A stretch of 64,000 nucleotides of DNA from Parabacteroides bouchesdurhonensis. GTDB lineage: Bacteria > Bacteroidota > Bacteroidia > Bacteroidales > Tannerellaceae. This document shows positions 63,783 to 64,000 of this stretch, one piece after another. Positions within the stretch are counted from its first letter, which is position 1; every line of letters begins with the position of its first letter. The notes beneath the pieces are model-generated. The model was not told the origin of the DNA, ran no database searches, and saw nothing but the letters and a program-made list of their open reading frames with translations. The DNA is taken from NCBI RefSeq assembly GCF_900186615.1, contig NZ_LT896588.1, forward strand, positions 1,263,347-1,327,346. The letters run 5' to 3'. A program made the position numbers and the translations under genes.

Positions 63783-64000
63783 TTATTTACCCAGCCGTTT
63801 CTCTATATCACTTACCAAGCTGCTTGCGCCGATGCGGAATAGTTCTTTGTTCAGCCATTCTTCGCCTAAGATTTCTTTTGCAATCGTATAATATTTAACG
63901 GCATCCTCGGCGGTACGTACACCTCCTGATATCTTGATGCCTACCTTGTTTCCTGTGATGGAATGGTAGGTTTTGATGGCTTTACACATGGTGTAAGCGG
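63783..64000 (-). CDS. deoC: Deoxyribose-phosphate aldolase, 5' part outside window
   Basis: The C-terminal 72 residues or so of a frame that is still open at the window edge. KVGIKISGGVRTAEDAV holds the Schiff-base lysine motif of DeoC, followed by FRIGASSLVSDIEKRLGK, the usual end. DeoC splits deoxyribose-5-phosphate into glyceraldehyde-3-phosphate and acetaldehyde in deoxynucleoside catabolism. Confidence 0.9.
   Translation of the reverse strand, partial: AYTMCKAIKTYHSITGNKVGIKISGGVRTAEDAVKYYTIAKEILGEEWLNKELFRIGASSLVSDIEKRLGK

Overview
The window is chromosomal DNA of a Bacteroidales bacterium. The evidence is a SusC/SusD pair with an ECF sigma factor and a FecR anti-sigma factor, fimbrillin-family lipoproteins, DUF4374/PepSY iron-uptake genes, TAnnTTTG promoter boxes instead of E. 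coli-type promoters, and AT-rich spacers. A PorZ homologue and a secreted peptidase with a type IX (T9SS) C-terminal signal suggest a T9SS-bearing lineage (Porphyromonas/Tannerella/Parabacteroides/Barnesiella/Dysgonomonas-like) rather than Bacteroides proper. The genus cannot be fixed from the sequence alone. I see no rRNA operon, IS element, prophage or CRISPR array.

Layout. 1-11.3 kb (minus strand): partial SusD, SusC, FecR, then a three-gene NVEALA cassette (transglutaminase-like lipoprotein, beta-propeller lipoprotein, NVEALA peptide) lying between FecR and its probable ECF sigma factor, then a DUF4434 glycosidase-like gene and a secreted Reg_prop propeller protein. 11.3-17.6 kb: tRNA-Gln, tyrS, the packed tatD-like/yidD/rnpA/hemD/DUF4271 operon, a dihydrolipoyl dehydrogenase and a PH-like membrane protein. 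17.7-20.7 kb: a three-gene plus-strand unit of a jacalin-like lectin, a secreted 5'-nucleotidase and an unknown protein. 20.8-27.7 kb: DUF3108-like protein, nadB, a small membrane protein, a sulfatase, rubrerythrin and a SulP transporter. 27.7-33.4 kb: a Xus-like siderophore operon (TonB receptor, DUF4374 lipoprotein, PepSY membrane protein) with a structured leader and an upstream beta-barrel gene. 33.7-42.1 kb: the T9SS-type peptidase, a lipocalin-like lipoprotein, a radical SAM protein, a PorV-like barrel with an HhH/barrel partner, a DUF4294 protein and a SpoU methyltransferase. 42.1-42.86 kb: a long non-coding AT-rich gap. 42.9-50.6 kb: nadA, porZ, rdgB, a YitT protein and leuS. 50.9-64 kb: mutS, two fimbrillin-like genes in unusual repeat-rich DNA, a membrane-bound AraC regulator, ychF, a propeller lipoprotein, polA, a polyprenyl synthetase and the end of deoC.

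Most striking signal: the 42.1-42.86 kb gap carries two full matches to the DnaA-box consensus plus near matches. Sampled strand composition changes from C over G on the left to G over C (or near parity) on the right, which is what a replication origin would produce. I propose it as a candidate oriC. Other leads are the jacalin lectin/5'-nucleotidase/unknown triad, the NVEALA cassette splitting a sigma/anti-sigma pair, a predicted antisense RNA at the susC leader, a 21-bp repeat shared by the tatD-like coding sequence and the oriC-like gap, and inverted repeats and a hairpin array around the fimbrillin genes. All functions are inferred by reading; no database search was run.
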